Source of the DNA: CBDFNN01 sp965250215
GTDB lineage: Bacteria; Bacteroidota; Rhodothermia; Rhodothermales; DATKEJ01
Direction: 5' to 3'
Length of the DNA stretch: 52,422 bases
NCBI GenBank assembly: GCA_965250215.1
Contig: CBDFNN010000001.1
Span: 1 to 52,422 of the forward strand
In this document: piece after piece, positions 35,525 through 43,797 of the stretch
How the letters are laid out: each line of letters begins with the position of its first letter
Position numbering within the stretch: the first letter of the stretch is position 1
The notes under the pieces: generated by a model
Told to the model about the DNA's origin: nothing
Databases searched by the model: none
What the model saw: only the letters and a program-made list of their open reading frames with translations
Position numbers and translations under genes: made by a program

Positions 35525-35803
35525 CTATGAGTCGGCCGTAAGGGACAGAACTTTAGGCCTTACGAATTGAATAAGGAATAGCCCGATTAAAGGCATAAAT
35601 AAACCATACGCAAATAGGAAGACGGCCATTGTGGCGTTGCCACAAGTGATCATCCATCGCATCTCACTCCAGGCAATCAAGGGCTTTTTCGCAATTCGGG
35701 ATAAAAGCCGCATTGTGCTACCCAGGCATATGTAAGCCAGGTACCCATAGGACAGAATAAGTGCAGATCTCAATACTTCTTGGAAGACTTCAAAGTAGGT
35801 CAT
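35525..35803 (-). CDS. Small membrane protein
   Basis: 92 residues with two membrane helices (ALILSYGYLAYICLGSTMRLL and ATMAVFLFAYGLFMPLIGLFLIQF) and a cytoplasmic basic loop. No family recognised. It is convergent with the beta-helix gene across a 39-bp gap. Confidence 0.5.
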   Translation of the reverse strand: MTYFEVFQEVLRSALILSYGYLAYICLGSTMRLLSRIAKKPLIAWSEMRWMITCGNATMAVFLFAYGLFMPLIGLFLIQFVRPKVLSLTADS

Positions 35804-35935
35804 AACTATATGTGATTAAAGTAGTACTACTACGTGTCTAAGACTCTTTTTGTTGTCTTTCTTTTCAGGTTAAAAACAGCCTGCAACTTCCAATAAACTA
35901 TTATTATCGGAATATGGAGCTGAGTGCCTCTGAGC

Positions 35936-36505
35936 CTAGGCTGATAGGAAATCCTCAGTTTTATTTGACCTCTTTTGATTGCAAATCGCATGAACTAGTC
36001 GAAGGTTGGCAACCGTAGTAGGGCCCCCTTTTGAGAAGGGTATGATGTGATCGAACTGGGTTTCTTTATCCGAGACGAGCTGTCCACATATTTGACAAGC
36101 CTGATTGTCGCGTCGCACGACCTGCAGCATGATATCGACTGGTATATTTCTCGTTTCTCTTCTTGCTTCCTTTGTTTCGGTTGCCCCGCTTTGACAGACA
36201 AAAACTGGACACGCATGGCCGTACACATTGCAAGACCACATCTTTGGATCATACTCCAAATAACTCTTCCAAGTATCCGGTTCGAGATACATTAGTCTAT
36301 TTACAGCCTCCCAGACATCTCCCTCATCTTTCAGTTTCCCCTCTGTAAAAAGCGCTAAAACGTCTTGATAATTTTGTTTGATTTCGCTCAAATCAGAATC
36401 ATCTGAAAGCAGAGGGAAGAATTCAACCATTGCTCCATAGGGGCAATACTTAAGCTCCCAGCACGGTTTGCAAACAGACCCTTTAGGAAATTTTTTCTTT
36501 TTCAT
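35936..36505 (-). CDS. HNH endonuclease with an N-terminal CxxC cluster
   Basis: 189 residues. The N-terminus has a CKPCWELKYCPYG cluster, a Cys-rich block often found at the start of small HNH proteins; further cysteines occur near residue 95 (CNVYGHACPVFVC). The C-terminal 60 residues are a canonical HNH domain: CQICGQ, then FDHIIPFSKGG and NLRLVHAICNQKRSN, including the DH, N and H of the metal-binding and catalytic site. It cuts DNA with a divalent metal. Possible roles are phage or plasmid defence, or homing. It stands alone between small Cys-rich genes. Confidence 0.8.
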   Translation of the reverse strand: MKKKKFPKGSVCKPCWELKYCPYGAMVEFFPLLSDDSDLSEIKQNYQDVLALFTEGKLKDEGDVWEAVNRLMYLEPDTWKSYLEYDPKMWSCNVYGHACPVFVCQSGATETKEARRETRNIPVDIMLQVVRRDNQACQICGQLVSDKETQFDHIIPFSKGGPTTVANLRLVHAICNQKRSNKTEDFLSA

Positions 36506-36553
36506 CTAATGGCTGTAAGGTGGAAACAGAGCCTTAATATTCGACATAGCTTA

Positions 36554-36760
36554 CTATTGCGTATGGCAAGCACGAGAGCAGTAGTAGCATCCGTTTACTT
36601 GCCTATAATAGTTCTTTGCCTCTTTTATGGCAGCTACGCAAGCAGATTGATCTCCTAAATAGATGCGATTCTTCACTTCAGGAAGCCAGGCACACCCCGT
36701 CTTGTGGACTTCGTGATCTCCATTGGGCTGAGCATTTTTGTTGACGTAGTATTTAGCCAT
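36554..36760 (-). CDS. Small Cys/His-rich protein, copy 1
   Basis: 68 residues, starting MAKYYVNKNAQ and with the conserved pattern NGDHEVHKTGC, L-x-P, LGD, C, A-x-K-E-A-K and a final NGCYYCSRACHT. Two histidines and five or six cysteines suggest a metal-binding or disulfide fold. It is nearly the same in layout as the protein at 37085 (about half identical by eye), so the two are paralogues. Widely distributed family, function unknown. Confidence 0.65.
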   Translation of the reverse strand: MAKYYVNKNAQPNGDHEVHKTGCAWLPEVKNRIYLGDQSACVAAIKEAKNYYRQVNGCYYCSRACHTQ

Positions 36761-36855
36761 ACTATTTACCCATTTGTTTTACGGTTACACACGTTCATCT
36801 GAGCACCGGCAGCTGATTTTTACTCAGTGTTTGAGTGCATTGACCTTAGCCTTAG

Positions 36856-37083
36856 CTACCCATTGCACGCGCACCCCGCGCCAACTCGACACGTATAGCT
36901 TCTTGAGATACATGAATCACCACAAGCCTTTCCAGTGCTACACACCTTGCAACAGCTCCCCGTATATGGTTCATAGGGCTCGTTAGCCGTGTCGCAGGCT
37001 GTATTGATACCTAAAGCAGCAATGAAAAGTAGCGATATTATTGTTGCCCACAACCTAGAGCTTGCAATAGATGTCGTTCCCAT
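36856..37083 (-). CDS. Small Cys-rich putative lipoprotein
   Basis: 75 residues from the ATG 37083 (MGTTSIASSRLWATI). The hydrophobic leader ends in GINTAC, a lipobox-like site. The mature part contains nine cysteines in the order CCKVC, GKACGDSCISR, TC, GCACNG. The CCK-x-C-x-x-GKACGDSCI pattern recurs in many bacterial small proteins of unknown function. It overlaps nothing and sits between the two paralogous Cys/His proteins, all in the same orientation. Confidence 0.65.
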   Translation of the reverse strand: MGTTSIASSRLWATIISLLFIAALGINTACDTANEPYEPYTGSCCKVCSTGKACGDSCISRSYTCRVGAGCACNG

Positions 37084-37084
37084 C

Positions 37085-37291
37085 TTACGAAGTGTGACAT
37101 GCCGCTGAGCAAGTGGCACAGCCGTCTGACTGTTTGTAAGTCTTCTTTGCCTCTTTTACAGCAGGGGCACACGTTGCGAAGTCACCTAAATAGGTTTTAC
37201 TAACTATGAGCGGAAGAAAGGGACATCCCGTTTTATGAACTTCGTGGTCTCCGTTATTTTGAGCTCTGTCGTTCACATAATACTTAGCCAT
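37085..37291 (-). CDS. Small Cys/His-rich protein, copy 2
   Basis: 68 residues from the ATG 37291 (MAKYYVNDRAQ; the two-codon-longer frame is less like copy 1). Same pattern as the protein at 36554: NGDHEVHKTGC, then LGD and a final DGCATCSAACHT. It ends one base before the Cys-rich lipoprotein starts (37085 and 37083), so they share an mRNA. The alternation of copies around the lipoprotein suggests a duplicated two-gene unit. Confidence 0.65.
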   Translation of the reverse strand: MAKYYVNDRAQNNGDHEVHKTGCPFLPLIVSKTYLGDFATCAPAVKEAKKTYKQSDGCATCSAACHTS

Positions 37292-37372
37292 GGTAATCAC
37301 CTATCATTTTAATGGTTAGGCCTCCTACTAGTAGAAGCGTCAAAAATCTCTATTTATGACCTTTTCCCTGAA

Positions 37373-38173
37373 TTATTTTACTCTCGCTTCACATTGAGAT
37401 CTGGTGTAAATCGACCTCTTCTCATACCTCCAATTCCGTACTCCTCCGTGATGACTGCATGTACCTCGGCCGGTGGAGCTAGAAGTCCAGCCATCCCCGC
37501 AGGTAGCACCCACTCGGTATGACCTGCCGATTGCCAGACATTTTTTAATGGCCTGCTCGCGCCGTTCATCTCTAATTTCCTGTTCAAACTCTTCCTTCTC
37601 TCGGAGAGCGGAGCTCAAAGTCACCATCAGTTCTCCTTTCGTTACTCTCTCCGGCAGCTCTTTTCTCGCCTTGAATTTGCCTAGGGCCGTAGCTGTACGT
37701 CTTCCATAATCGCCATCAGGCACACCGATTCTGTATCCAAGATCTTTCAAGTAAGACTGCACCTCGGCAATGTCAGTCCCAGACCATTCGCTCGGATCCG
37801 TGGGAGTGTACTGTCCGGATAGATAGCGCTTGGTGGATTCTACTTGACCGTTGCTATAAGTAATTCTGTCCCCCATACAACGGCACGTTGCACAATCGCT
37901 GCAGCTGACGTCATCAGTGGCAATCTGACCTGACCACAGCAGTTCTCCTTGGTTCGAAAACGCCAATGCTTTTTGGTCGATGTTTTCAAACCCCGCTTTT
38001 GGTATCACCCTAAAGGACGTGGCTTCCGAGGGATGAACGACGTCCAGGGAATCATTGAGATAGACGATGTCATGCGCGTCCGGAAACTCCGGATTCCCCT
38101 CCGGGACACAGGAGGAGGTCATTGCTGCAGACAGCGCAACAACTATATATAAGAATCGACTAGAGATCGTCAT
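37373..38173 (-). CDS. Lipoprotein with peptidoglycan-binding and DUF3761-like domains
   Basis: 266 residues. The leader ends in a TSSC lipobox near residue 22. Residues about 140-175 are a PG_binding_1-type domain (DIAEVQSYLKDLGYRIGVPDGDYGRRTATAL). The C-terminal part has the DUF3761 signature GDGWTSSSTGRGTCSHHGGV, a CGDG / C-S-H-H-G-G fold with Trp. Also a CSDCATCRCMGD Cys cluster before the PG domain. The gene overlaps the ATPase stop at 38160-38173, which ties it to the transfer genes; a cell-wall-binding lipoprotein could help build an envelope channel. Confidence 0.7.
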   Translation of the reverse strand: MTISSRFLYIVVALSAAMTSSCVPEGNPEFPDAHDIVYLNDSLDVVHPSEATSFRVIPKAGFENIDQKALAFSNQGELLWSGQIATDDVSCSDCATCRCMGDRITYSNGQVESTKRYLSGQYTPTDPSEWSGTDIAEVQSYLKDLGYRIGVPDGDYGRRTATALGKFKARKELPERVTKGELMVTLSSALREKEEFEQEIRDERREQAIKKCLAIGRSYRVGATCGDGWTSSSTGRGTCSHHGGVRNWRYEKRSIYTRSQCEARVK

Positions 38174-39755
38174 CTAAATCCTGCAAGTTAAATTGGCCGC
38201 TTTCGACCTCCTCCTTTTGGCCTGACTTCCTATTCCCTTCCTGGGCTATCCCCCACTGTTCGCGACTCCGCAGGATACACCGCTCTTTGATATCCCAATC
38301 CGGCTTGTGCGTGAACAAATGAGTTCGCATGGGGAAAGAGGTATTTCCGATGCGAGCGTAAGCCTGGCCAACCTTCAAAGAAACGAGCTCGTCCGAGTGG
38401 GTGTTGACGACTTCCCCACCGGAGGTAGATATAAACTCCGGAGCAATGCGCCTAGCGTCTTCCCTGCTCACCACAAAGGAGATCATGGTCGACACGTTGC
38501 CCATAATTTCTCGGAGGAGTCGGTTCGGAATCTGACCAGTCTGTTGATGGGCCAGCACGAGGGCTAGACGGTACTTTCTGGCCCTCGAGAGGATCTTCTC
38601 ATAGGACGCTCCGGCCGTGTTCACGAAGGCGGCAAACTCATCGATGTAGAGCACGAACCGCTTGCGATCCTTTTGTCGGGTGTCTGCGCGCGACATGGTG
38701 GCCAGCTGAAACTTGGAGACAATGAACTGGCCAAGTACCTGGCTATTCTGCTCACCCAAAACGCCGTCCGACAAATTGAAAAAACAGATCTTGCCGGTGT
38801 CCATCATGTCCCGGAAAGTGATTTTTTGTTCTGTTTGGCAGAGCACGTTTCGAATTGTTTTTGGTTTGGTGAACCTACTTAGCCGATATACAATTGGTAA
38901 ATGAACGTTTTTAGGGAGCTGCTTGTAGGTCGTTTTCCAGAAGTCTATGGTATCTGTATCCGTCAGCTCGCCCAACACGAAATTTCTAAAATGCGGATTC
39001 TCGCGGTCGAGGAGCCGGGGTACATCGAGGAGCGTCGTCTCCGGAATCGGCAAGAGCGCATAGAAGGTTTGCCGGAAGATTTCGTTGATCCTGGGAGAGG
39101 AATCTTCGCCCAGAAGCCGCGCAAAGATGGTCATGTTTTCGTCAACGCGTTCGTCCAGGTCTTCTCCCTCCTCCAGGTGCATGGGATTGAACGCGATCGG
39201 AAAGGACGTGTCGGCCGGATTGAAGTAGACGACATCATCAATGCGATCCTCTGGGACAAAAGGTAAGAGCTCTTCCGTGATCATTTCTTGCTCGGGGGCA
39301 AGGACAGCCAGGCCGATCTGATCCGGACTGTTCATGTCTTGCGTGATGAGCTGCCGTAGCAAATTCGTCTTGCCGGATCCGCTCTTGCCAATGATGTAAA
39401 AATGCCGATCGCGGAAGGCTTGTTTTACTTTTACAGGGACACCCACACCTCTGTGTTCACCCAAAACCAAGGCATCAAAATCATAGATGCGATCGCCGAT
39501 GAACTCCCCCAGTTGATCGGCTGAAATGCCATTTTCAATTCTTTCTTCTAATTCTTCTCTCTCAATTAAATCCTTGGCTACATATCCCAAGTGCTCGGCT
39601 ACCCAGTGCACCAAGCTGTAACACTCCTCCAACCTGGTTTGCTCGGTATGCTTCTCCTTTTGTCTTTCAATCTGTTCTGAAAGTTCTTTGTTTTGCTTGT
39701 GGTTGAAAAACCAATACGCCCAAGCGCCAGCCGCTATGAGAAGCCAAAATGCCAT
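38160..39755 (-). CDS. HerA/TraG-like membrane-anchored DNA-transfer ATPase (second copy)
   Basis: 531 residues. A single N-terminal membrane helix (FWLLIAAGAWAYWFF) is followed by a coiled-coil stretch and the motor domain: Walker A GKSGSGKT at 123-130, VVYFNPADTSFP and Walker B FVLYIDEFAAF. A TraG-C-like region (YEKILSRARKYRLALVLAHQQT) and an REIMGNVSTMISF segment follow. This matches coupling ATPases of type IV secretion. It is paralogous to the protein at 25575, which lacks the anchor. It is divergent from the replication-relaxation gene at 40121. The tail (EEVESGQFNLQDLDDDL) is acidic. Confidence 0.85.
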   Translation of the reverse strand: MAFWLLIAAGAWAYWFFNHKQNKELSEQIERQKEKHTEQTRLEECYSLVHWVAEHLGYVAKDLIEREELEERIENGISADQLGEFIGDRIYDFDALVLGEHRGVGVPVKVKQAFRDRHFYIIGKSGSGKTNLLRQLITQDMNSPDQIGLAVLAPEQEMITEELLPFVPEDRIDDVVYFNPADTSFPIAFNPMHLEEGEDLDERVDENMTIFARLLGEDSSPRINEIFRQTFYALLPIPETTLLDVPRLLDRENPHFRNFVLGELTDTDTIDFWKTTYKQLPKNVHLPIVYRLSRFTKPKTIRNVLCQTEQKITFRDMMDTGKICFFNLSDGVLGEQNSQVLGQFIVSKFQLATMSRADTRQKDRKRFVLYIDEFAAFVNTAGASYEKILSRARKYRLALVLAHQQTGQIPNRLLREIMGNVSTMISFVVSREDARRIAPEFISTSGGEVVNTHSDELVSLKVGQAYARIGNTSFPMRTHLFTHKPDWDIKERCILRSREQWGIAQEGNRKSGQKEEVESGQFNLQDLDDDL

Positions 39756-39783
39756 ATATCACTTGAAAAAGGACTGTACGCAG

Positions 39784-39806
39784 GGTGTACGTTCAGCATG
39801 TACACC
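39784..39806. promoter_or_regulatory. GTGTAC/GTACAC inverted repeat between ATPase and replication-relaxation genes
   Basis: GGTGTAC (39784-39790) is mirrored by GTACACC (39800-39806) across a 9-nt spacer, with another GTAC immediately upstream at 39775-39778. The remaining 365-bp divergent region (39756-40120) shows no other structure; a possible minus-strand frame there (39840-40067) has no protein-like features. It may be an operator for both transcripts. Confidence 0.45.
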
Positions 39807-40120
39807 AATGAAAGCTGTAACCCCTAAATAACCAGCGCACTAAGCAAAACCAAAAAAGCCCAACTTCATTAGTAAAAATGAACCTTTTCGTCGCGGGACA
39901 AAAACCTCACCGGATCTGACTTCCCCTTTCACCCATAGCCCCCTCCTCCCTAGTGACCGGTTCGCTTTTTGTCTGCCTTTCCAAACAGTGCAGCTATCCT
40001 GCAGGAAAACAAGATCAACGTTCTGAGAGCGTTGTAAGGCATCGGCACGTGAGTAGCCATACGGCAAAAATCGCGTTTGTCTTATCTATTTCCGTTATTG
40101 CATGGTAAAGTAAAGGAAGT

Positions 40121-41053
40121 ATGCACTCCCCTTCTGACATTCGTATCACACCACAACGACTAGAAATATTACGCGTCTGTCACGATTACAAGAGAGTCAC
40201 GAGCGAGCATGTGATCCAGCTCGTCCCCGGAAACAGTCGCGTGATTTATCGTCAGCTGAAGAAGCTTTCTGAGGCAGGATATATCACTAAAAAAGACGTC
40301 CCAATCAGGTACCACAATTGGCACAGAACGAACCGCTCCAGCCTTATCAACCAAAATATGTTTTCTATTGGCGACCACGGACTAGCCGCGCTGGCGGTAT
40401 TAGACGGCGTGTACGCCGGTAAAAAAAGACCGAGCACAGTTGTTAAGAAAACAACGAAGGACTTTGACACGCATGAGCTGCTTTTGACGGATTTCTTGAT
40501 CGAGAAACGTTCCGAGTGCGAGGCCTCTGGCCACAAGAAGATGTTGTATCCCTACCCGGATAAAGTGCTTAGCGCGCTCCCGGAAAGGACCAGGCTAAAG
40601 TATAGGACGACACACTCCCAGAACGCCTTCGGGTGGAAGGTCAAGACAAAGTGGACAGGCAAACCCATCACCCTCCCCTACTTTCCGGATTTCTTTCTTC
40701 CGATCGAGGACACCGCAACCGGCAAGATCAGCTATTACTTGATTGAGATCGATACCGGTACGGAGACGATAATTCCCGAGAGTTACGGAGCCTACAATAC
40801 CATGATGAACAACAGATCCATTCTCAGAAAGATGGTGGCCATTCACGAATCATGGATTCAACATATTCCAAAAGAGCACCTGGGCGTGAAGGGATTTCAG
40901 GTGTTGTTCGTGCCGACAACCCATAAGAGAATAGGGCTCTTCAAAGAAGCTTCTGAGCTCATGCTGAAGGTGACGAAGCCAGAGCGAAAAGGAAGAAACC
41001 TTCTTATATATCGTTCTCGCCGGCAGAAAATGCTCGTCTCAAGAAGCTCCTAG
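40121..41053 (+). CDS. Replication-relaxation family protein (second copy), C-terminus rewritten by IS insertion
   Basis: 310 residues, paralogous to the 30344 protein: winged helix at about 8-70 (ITPQRLEILRVCHDYKRVTSEHVIQL, RVIYRQLKKLSEAGYI) and a core with YFPDFFLPIEDT ... YLIEIDTGTETI, again the PD/EID arrangement. The frame enters IS3-derived DNA at about 41020 and picks up a short out-of-frame tail before a stop at 41053, so its natural C-terminus is missing by a few residues. The functional part seems complete. It is divergent from the anchored ATPase, with which it probably works in mobilisation. Confidence 0.75.
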   Translation: MHSPSDIRITPQRLEILRVCHDYKRVTSEHVIQLVPGNSRVIYRQLKKLSEAGYITKKDVPIRYHNWHRTNRSSLINQNMFSIGDHGLAALAVLDGVYAGKKRPSTVVKKTTKDFDTHELLLTDFLIEKRSECEASGHKKMLYPYPDKVLSALPERTRLKYRTTHSQNAFGWKVKTKWTGKPITLPYFPDFFLPIEDTATGKISYYLIEIDTGTETIIPESYGAYNTMMNNRSILRKMVAIHESWIQHIPKEHLGVKGFQVLFVPTTHKRIGLFKEASELMLKVTKPERKGRNLLIYRSRRQKMLVSRSS

Positions 41054-41109
41054 CCAACAAGTCACTTGACATTGACATCCTAAAAGAGGCCCTTACGGGA
41101 AAGTACTAA
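41023..41109 (+). pseudogene. IS3 orfA, C-terminal fragment
   Basis: 29 codons read A-E-N-A-R-L-K-K-L-L-A-N-K-S-L-D-I-D-I-L-K-E-A-L and a stop at 41107-41109. The LKKLLAxKSLDIDxLKE pattern is the leucine-zipper-like end of IS3/IS407-type OrfA. The N-terminal HTH part is absent; instead the frame of the replication-relaxation gene runs in from upstream. Confidence 0.7.
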
Positions 41110-41999
41110 GCCCGTCGCGTCTTCGTGACGCCATCCGGCATGTTCGTTCTGCACTACGCATTAGCGAACGATGGGCCAGCTTCACGCTTTCCATGTCTCG
41201 TTCCAGTTTCCGGTACTGTAACAGGACGCCGGATAAGGATCGGCCCTTGGCGAGACGCATCCATGTCTTAGCTAAGACCAATCCCAGAATGGGCTATCGC
41301 ATGATTACCAAACTTCTACGCAGAGAAGGATGGCTGGTCAACAGTAAGCGGGTACATCGACTCTGGAAGGAGGCGGGCCTGCAAGTAACAGGAAAACAAA
41401 GGAAAAAACCTAGACCGGCCCAAGGCGAAAGCCTTAAGAAGGCTACGGCAGCGGGTCAGGTTTGGAGTATGGAATTCATTTTTGACACGACCGAAGACGG
41501 GCGTCAAATAAAGCTTCTTAACATCATGGATGAATACACACGGGAATGTCTGTGCATCGAGGTGGCCCGCTCGATCAAACACGAAGATGTTATTGAAGTG
41601 CTTGAAAGACTGATCGGGCGTCATGGAACACCGGACTATCTTCGTTGCGACAACGGATCCGAGTTTATCGCCGGTAAGCTGCAAGACCATCTGAAGAATG
41701 CGAATATAGAAACCCATTATATTGAACCAGGGTCACGGTGGCAGAACGGCTTCATCGAGAGCTTCAACTCTACCTTGAGAAACGAACTATTGAACAGAGA
41801 ACTATTCACAACATTGAAAGAAGCTGAAATCCTATCTGAACAATACAGACGGAAATACAATGACTACCTGACTCCAAACGCCTTTATAGAGTCTGTCAAC
41901 CAGGGTCTCAAACCAAGGCAAACACTAACTAGAACCCGCGGTATAAAAAGCGGGGTCACTCCACTACGAATTACCTTCAAAGGGCCTAAACTTCTGCAA
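41023..41999 (+). mobile_element. IS3-family insertion sequence remnant
   Basis: The element begins within the orfA C-terminus and includes nearly all of orfB; the left end and most of orfA are missing, and I cannot see terminal inverted repeats. It lies between the replication-relaxation gene and the five-gene NACHT operon. Confidence 0.75.
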
Positions 42000-42002
42000 T
42001 GA
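41103..42002 (+). pseudogene. IS3-family transposase OrfB, probably inactive
   Basis: An open frame that continues upstream of the ATG 41193 to about 41103 and overlaps orfA, as expected for -1 frameshifting. The core resembles IS407-type OrfB: HTH_21 part (LAKTNPRMGYRMITKLLRREGW), then the integrase core with DNGSEF and ESFNSTLRNE. The first catalytic Asp, normally in a WSMDF context, is Glu (WSMEF), and the usual RPHSALGY stretch is missing between YNDY and LTPNAF. The tail after about residue 240 is not family-like and reads through into the next gene's start. Substitution and deletion suggest inactivity. Confidence 0.75.
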
Positions 42003-42661
42003 TGTCAAGAAAATTTCTAATAGTCAGTTTCTTGTTCTTGATTGGAGCATTCTCATTCCTTTGGCAAATCAAAACTGATCCCAGCATTTCTTTAGAAAAT
42101 GCGTTATTAGCCTTGGGTATTGAGTGTTTGAAGACGGCCGTATTTTTCATTTTGCTAGATCTAATTATTGCTGAACATGACAAAAGGAAGGAGAGCTTAA
42201 CACAAGCAAGAGGAAAAATTGTAATGGTCGCAGGTGACAATGAAATGAACATAAAAAGTCAATTCGATAGACTGGAGGTAAATGGACAAATTAAACTTGA
42301 CTTGCAAGCAGGGACTGATTTTAGCCAAATTACTATCACTAGCAGAAAGTTCAGAGATTGTATGTGGGTTCAAATCCTTCTCGAGGAGACTAATTTTGTC
42401 GATTGCAGTTTTATTGACTCCTCGTTTGTTGATGCACTTCTGGGTGGTAGTGTCTGGGAGAATATTGTTTTTGAAAGTATGAAGTTTGACAGGTGTGATA
42501 TTCAAGGTGCCATGTTCAAGAACTGTCGATTTGAGCATTGTTCGTTTTCCAATATTGTCAGCGGAGAATCTAGATTTGTGGAGTGTTTTTTCGACAACAA
42601 TAGTTCAGCGGGATTGCATGAGGACGGAATTAGTTTGATCGATTGTGTCGAACAATCATGA
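41999..42661 (+). CDS. Membrane-anchored pentapeptide-repeat-like protein (first gene of the NACHT operon)
   Basis: 220 residues. Two membrane helices (FLIVSFLFLIGAFSFLW and ECLKTAVFFILLDLII) precede a cytoplasmic part. Residues about 105-205 form degenerate five-residue repeats with F or C at every fifth position (NFVDCSFIDSSFVDALL, FDRCDIQGAMFKNCRFEHCSFS), the four-sided beta-helix of pentapeptide-repeat proteins. Two start codons are adjacent (41999 and 42002), the first overlapping the transposase stop. It is followed 18 nt later by the kinase. A membrane platform or DNA-mimic-like scaffold is conceivable; in STAND operons such proteins may act as receptors or anchors, but this is inference. 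Confidence 0.65.
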   Translation: MMSRKFLIVSFLFLIGAFSFLWQIKTDPSISLENALLALGIECLKTAVFFILLDLIIAEHDKRKESLTQARGKIVMVAGDNEMNIKSQFDRLEVNGQIKLDLQAGTDFSQITITSRKFRDCMWVQILLEETNFVDCSFIDSSFVDALLGGSVWENIVFESMKFDRCDIQGAMFKNCRFEHCSFSNIVSGESRFVECFFDNNSSAGLHEDGISLIDCVEQS

Positions 42662-42679
42662 AAAAATTCGAGGTCGAGG

Positions 42680-43753
42680 ATGTCGCTGAATAATCATGGA
42701 TTAGCTTTTGTCGGAGCGATGAATCGCGATATTATTATGCGAGGGGCGGATATAAGCGAGGTTCTCTCGCTAGCTGTAACTCACGGAAATATTGCCAAAC
42801 CATTCGAAGAGACGATTGTCGCGGATCATCTATGCGAGAATTTAATTGGCAAGTTCGAAAATAAATTCGACATGCAGTTGGGCGGTTCGGCTTTCAATGC
42901 AGCTAGAGCAGCCGAACTATTTTCCAGTAACACTAGAATTGGATTCGTTGGTGTGGCTGGAAGAGAAGGCGATAGGTACCCCCATTTAGATTATTTAGCA
43001 TCCACATCCATAGAGCATAAATGGATTAAGAAATCAGGAAAAATCGTCGCGTGTTCTGCTTGTTTTGAACATGATGGAGACCGGACATTACTCACTTCTG
43101 TGGGGGCAAATAGTGACATGAGTGAGTTTCTGTCTAGTAACTGGCATTTGTTGAGGGAATACCTTGGTTCATTCAAACATGTTCACATCACGTCGTTTTT
43201 TGACGATGAGACGCCAAAAACCCTGAACTTGCTAGTCGCGGAGGTTTTAGAATTTAATCCTGCAGTGGAAATATCGATCGATCCAGGCTCGGATTGGTCA
43301 CGAAATCCTTCCTCAGCCGTTAAGGGCCTGATTTCGAAAGCCAGCGTAATTCATCTCAACGAACGCGAATTCAGTGTTCTTGGCGGGAAATTTCCTGGTG
43401 AAAAGGATAACATGGTGGCTATGAGAATCGCTGGGATGATGAGAGACGGAGTTGAGAGAATTGTGATTTTAAGGAGGCATGATAGCGTTACATTATTTTG
43501 CTTGGGTCGCAATGGGATTGCTTCTCAGGAGCAAGTCAAAAACAAAGTTCTTCTATCTAGCGAAAGTGTCGTCAATGCCACAGGGGCAGGTGACACGCTG
43601 GCAGGTGTTTTAATGGGGATTGTAACTTCTCCTCTTGTCGGATTTACCCTAGCGGCCGCCGTGAGTATGAGGGCAACAGTTTCAAAAATATCTCACGAGG
43701 GTCCCGTAGATAATCGAGATGTCAGACTTGCTCTGGATCAATTTTTAAAATAG
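42680..43753 (+). CDS. PfkB-family carbohydrate/nucleoside kinase
   Basis: 357 residues. The N-terminal beta-strand GLAFVGAMNRDII is followed by GGSAFNAARAAEL (68-80), the substrate-loop G-G-x-x-x-N signature, and near the C-terminus by NATGAGDTLAG with catalytic Asp305 (299-305). The family phosphorylates sugars or nucleosides (ribose, adenosine, fructose or pseudouridine) at hydroxyl groups. The substrate cannot be told from sequence. An 11-codon frame starting at 42658 overlaps the stop of the preceding gene and this gene's start, a possible coupling device. It lies 18 nt after the pentapeptide-repeat gene and 44 nt before the NACHT gene. Confidence 0.8.
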   Translation: MSLNNHGLAFVGAMNRDIIMRGADISEVLSLAVTHGNIAKPFEETIVADHLCENLIGKFENKFDMQLGGSAFNAARAAELFSSNTRIGFVGVAGREGDRYPHLDYLASTSIEHKWIKKSGKIVACSACFEHDGDRTLLTSVGANSDMSEFLSSNWHLLREYLGSFKHVHITSFFDDETPKTLNLLVAEVLEFNPAVEISIDPGSDWSRNPSSAVKGLISKASVIHLNEREFSVLGGKFPGEKDNMVAMRIAGMMRDGVERIVILRRHDSVTLFCLGRNGIASQEQVKNKVLLSSESVVNATGAGDTLAGVLMGIVTSPLVGFTLAAAVSMRATVSKISHEGPVDNRDVRLALDQFLK

Positions 43754-43797
43754 AGATACTTGTTTATGAGAGTAACAATCGGATTCCATTTTGTGAT

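Noticed and set aside
39840..40067. Open reading frame of 75 codons on the minus strand
   Set aside because: Composition is unlike neighbouring proteins, it has no recognisable motif and lies wholly in the divergent promoter region of the ATPase and replication-relaxation genes.
41193..42002. Active IS3 transposase
   Set aside because: The first catalytic residue appears changed to Glu, a conserved stretch near the C-terminus is missing and orfA is truncated.
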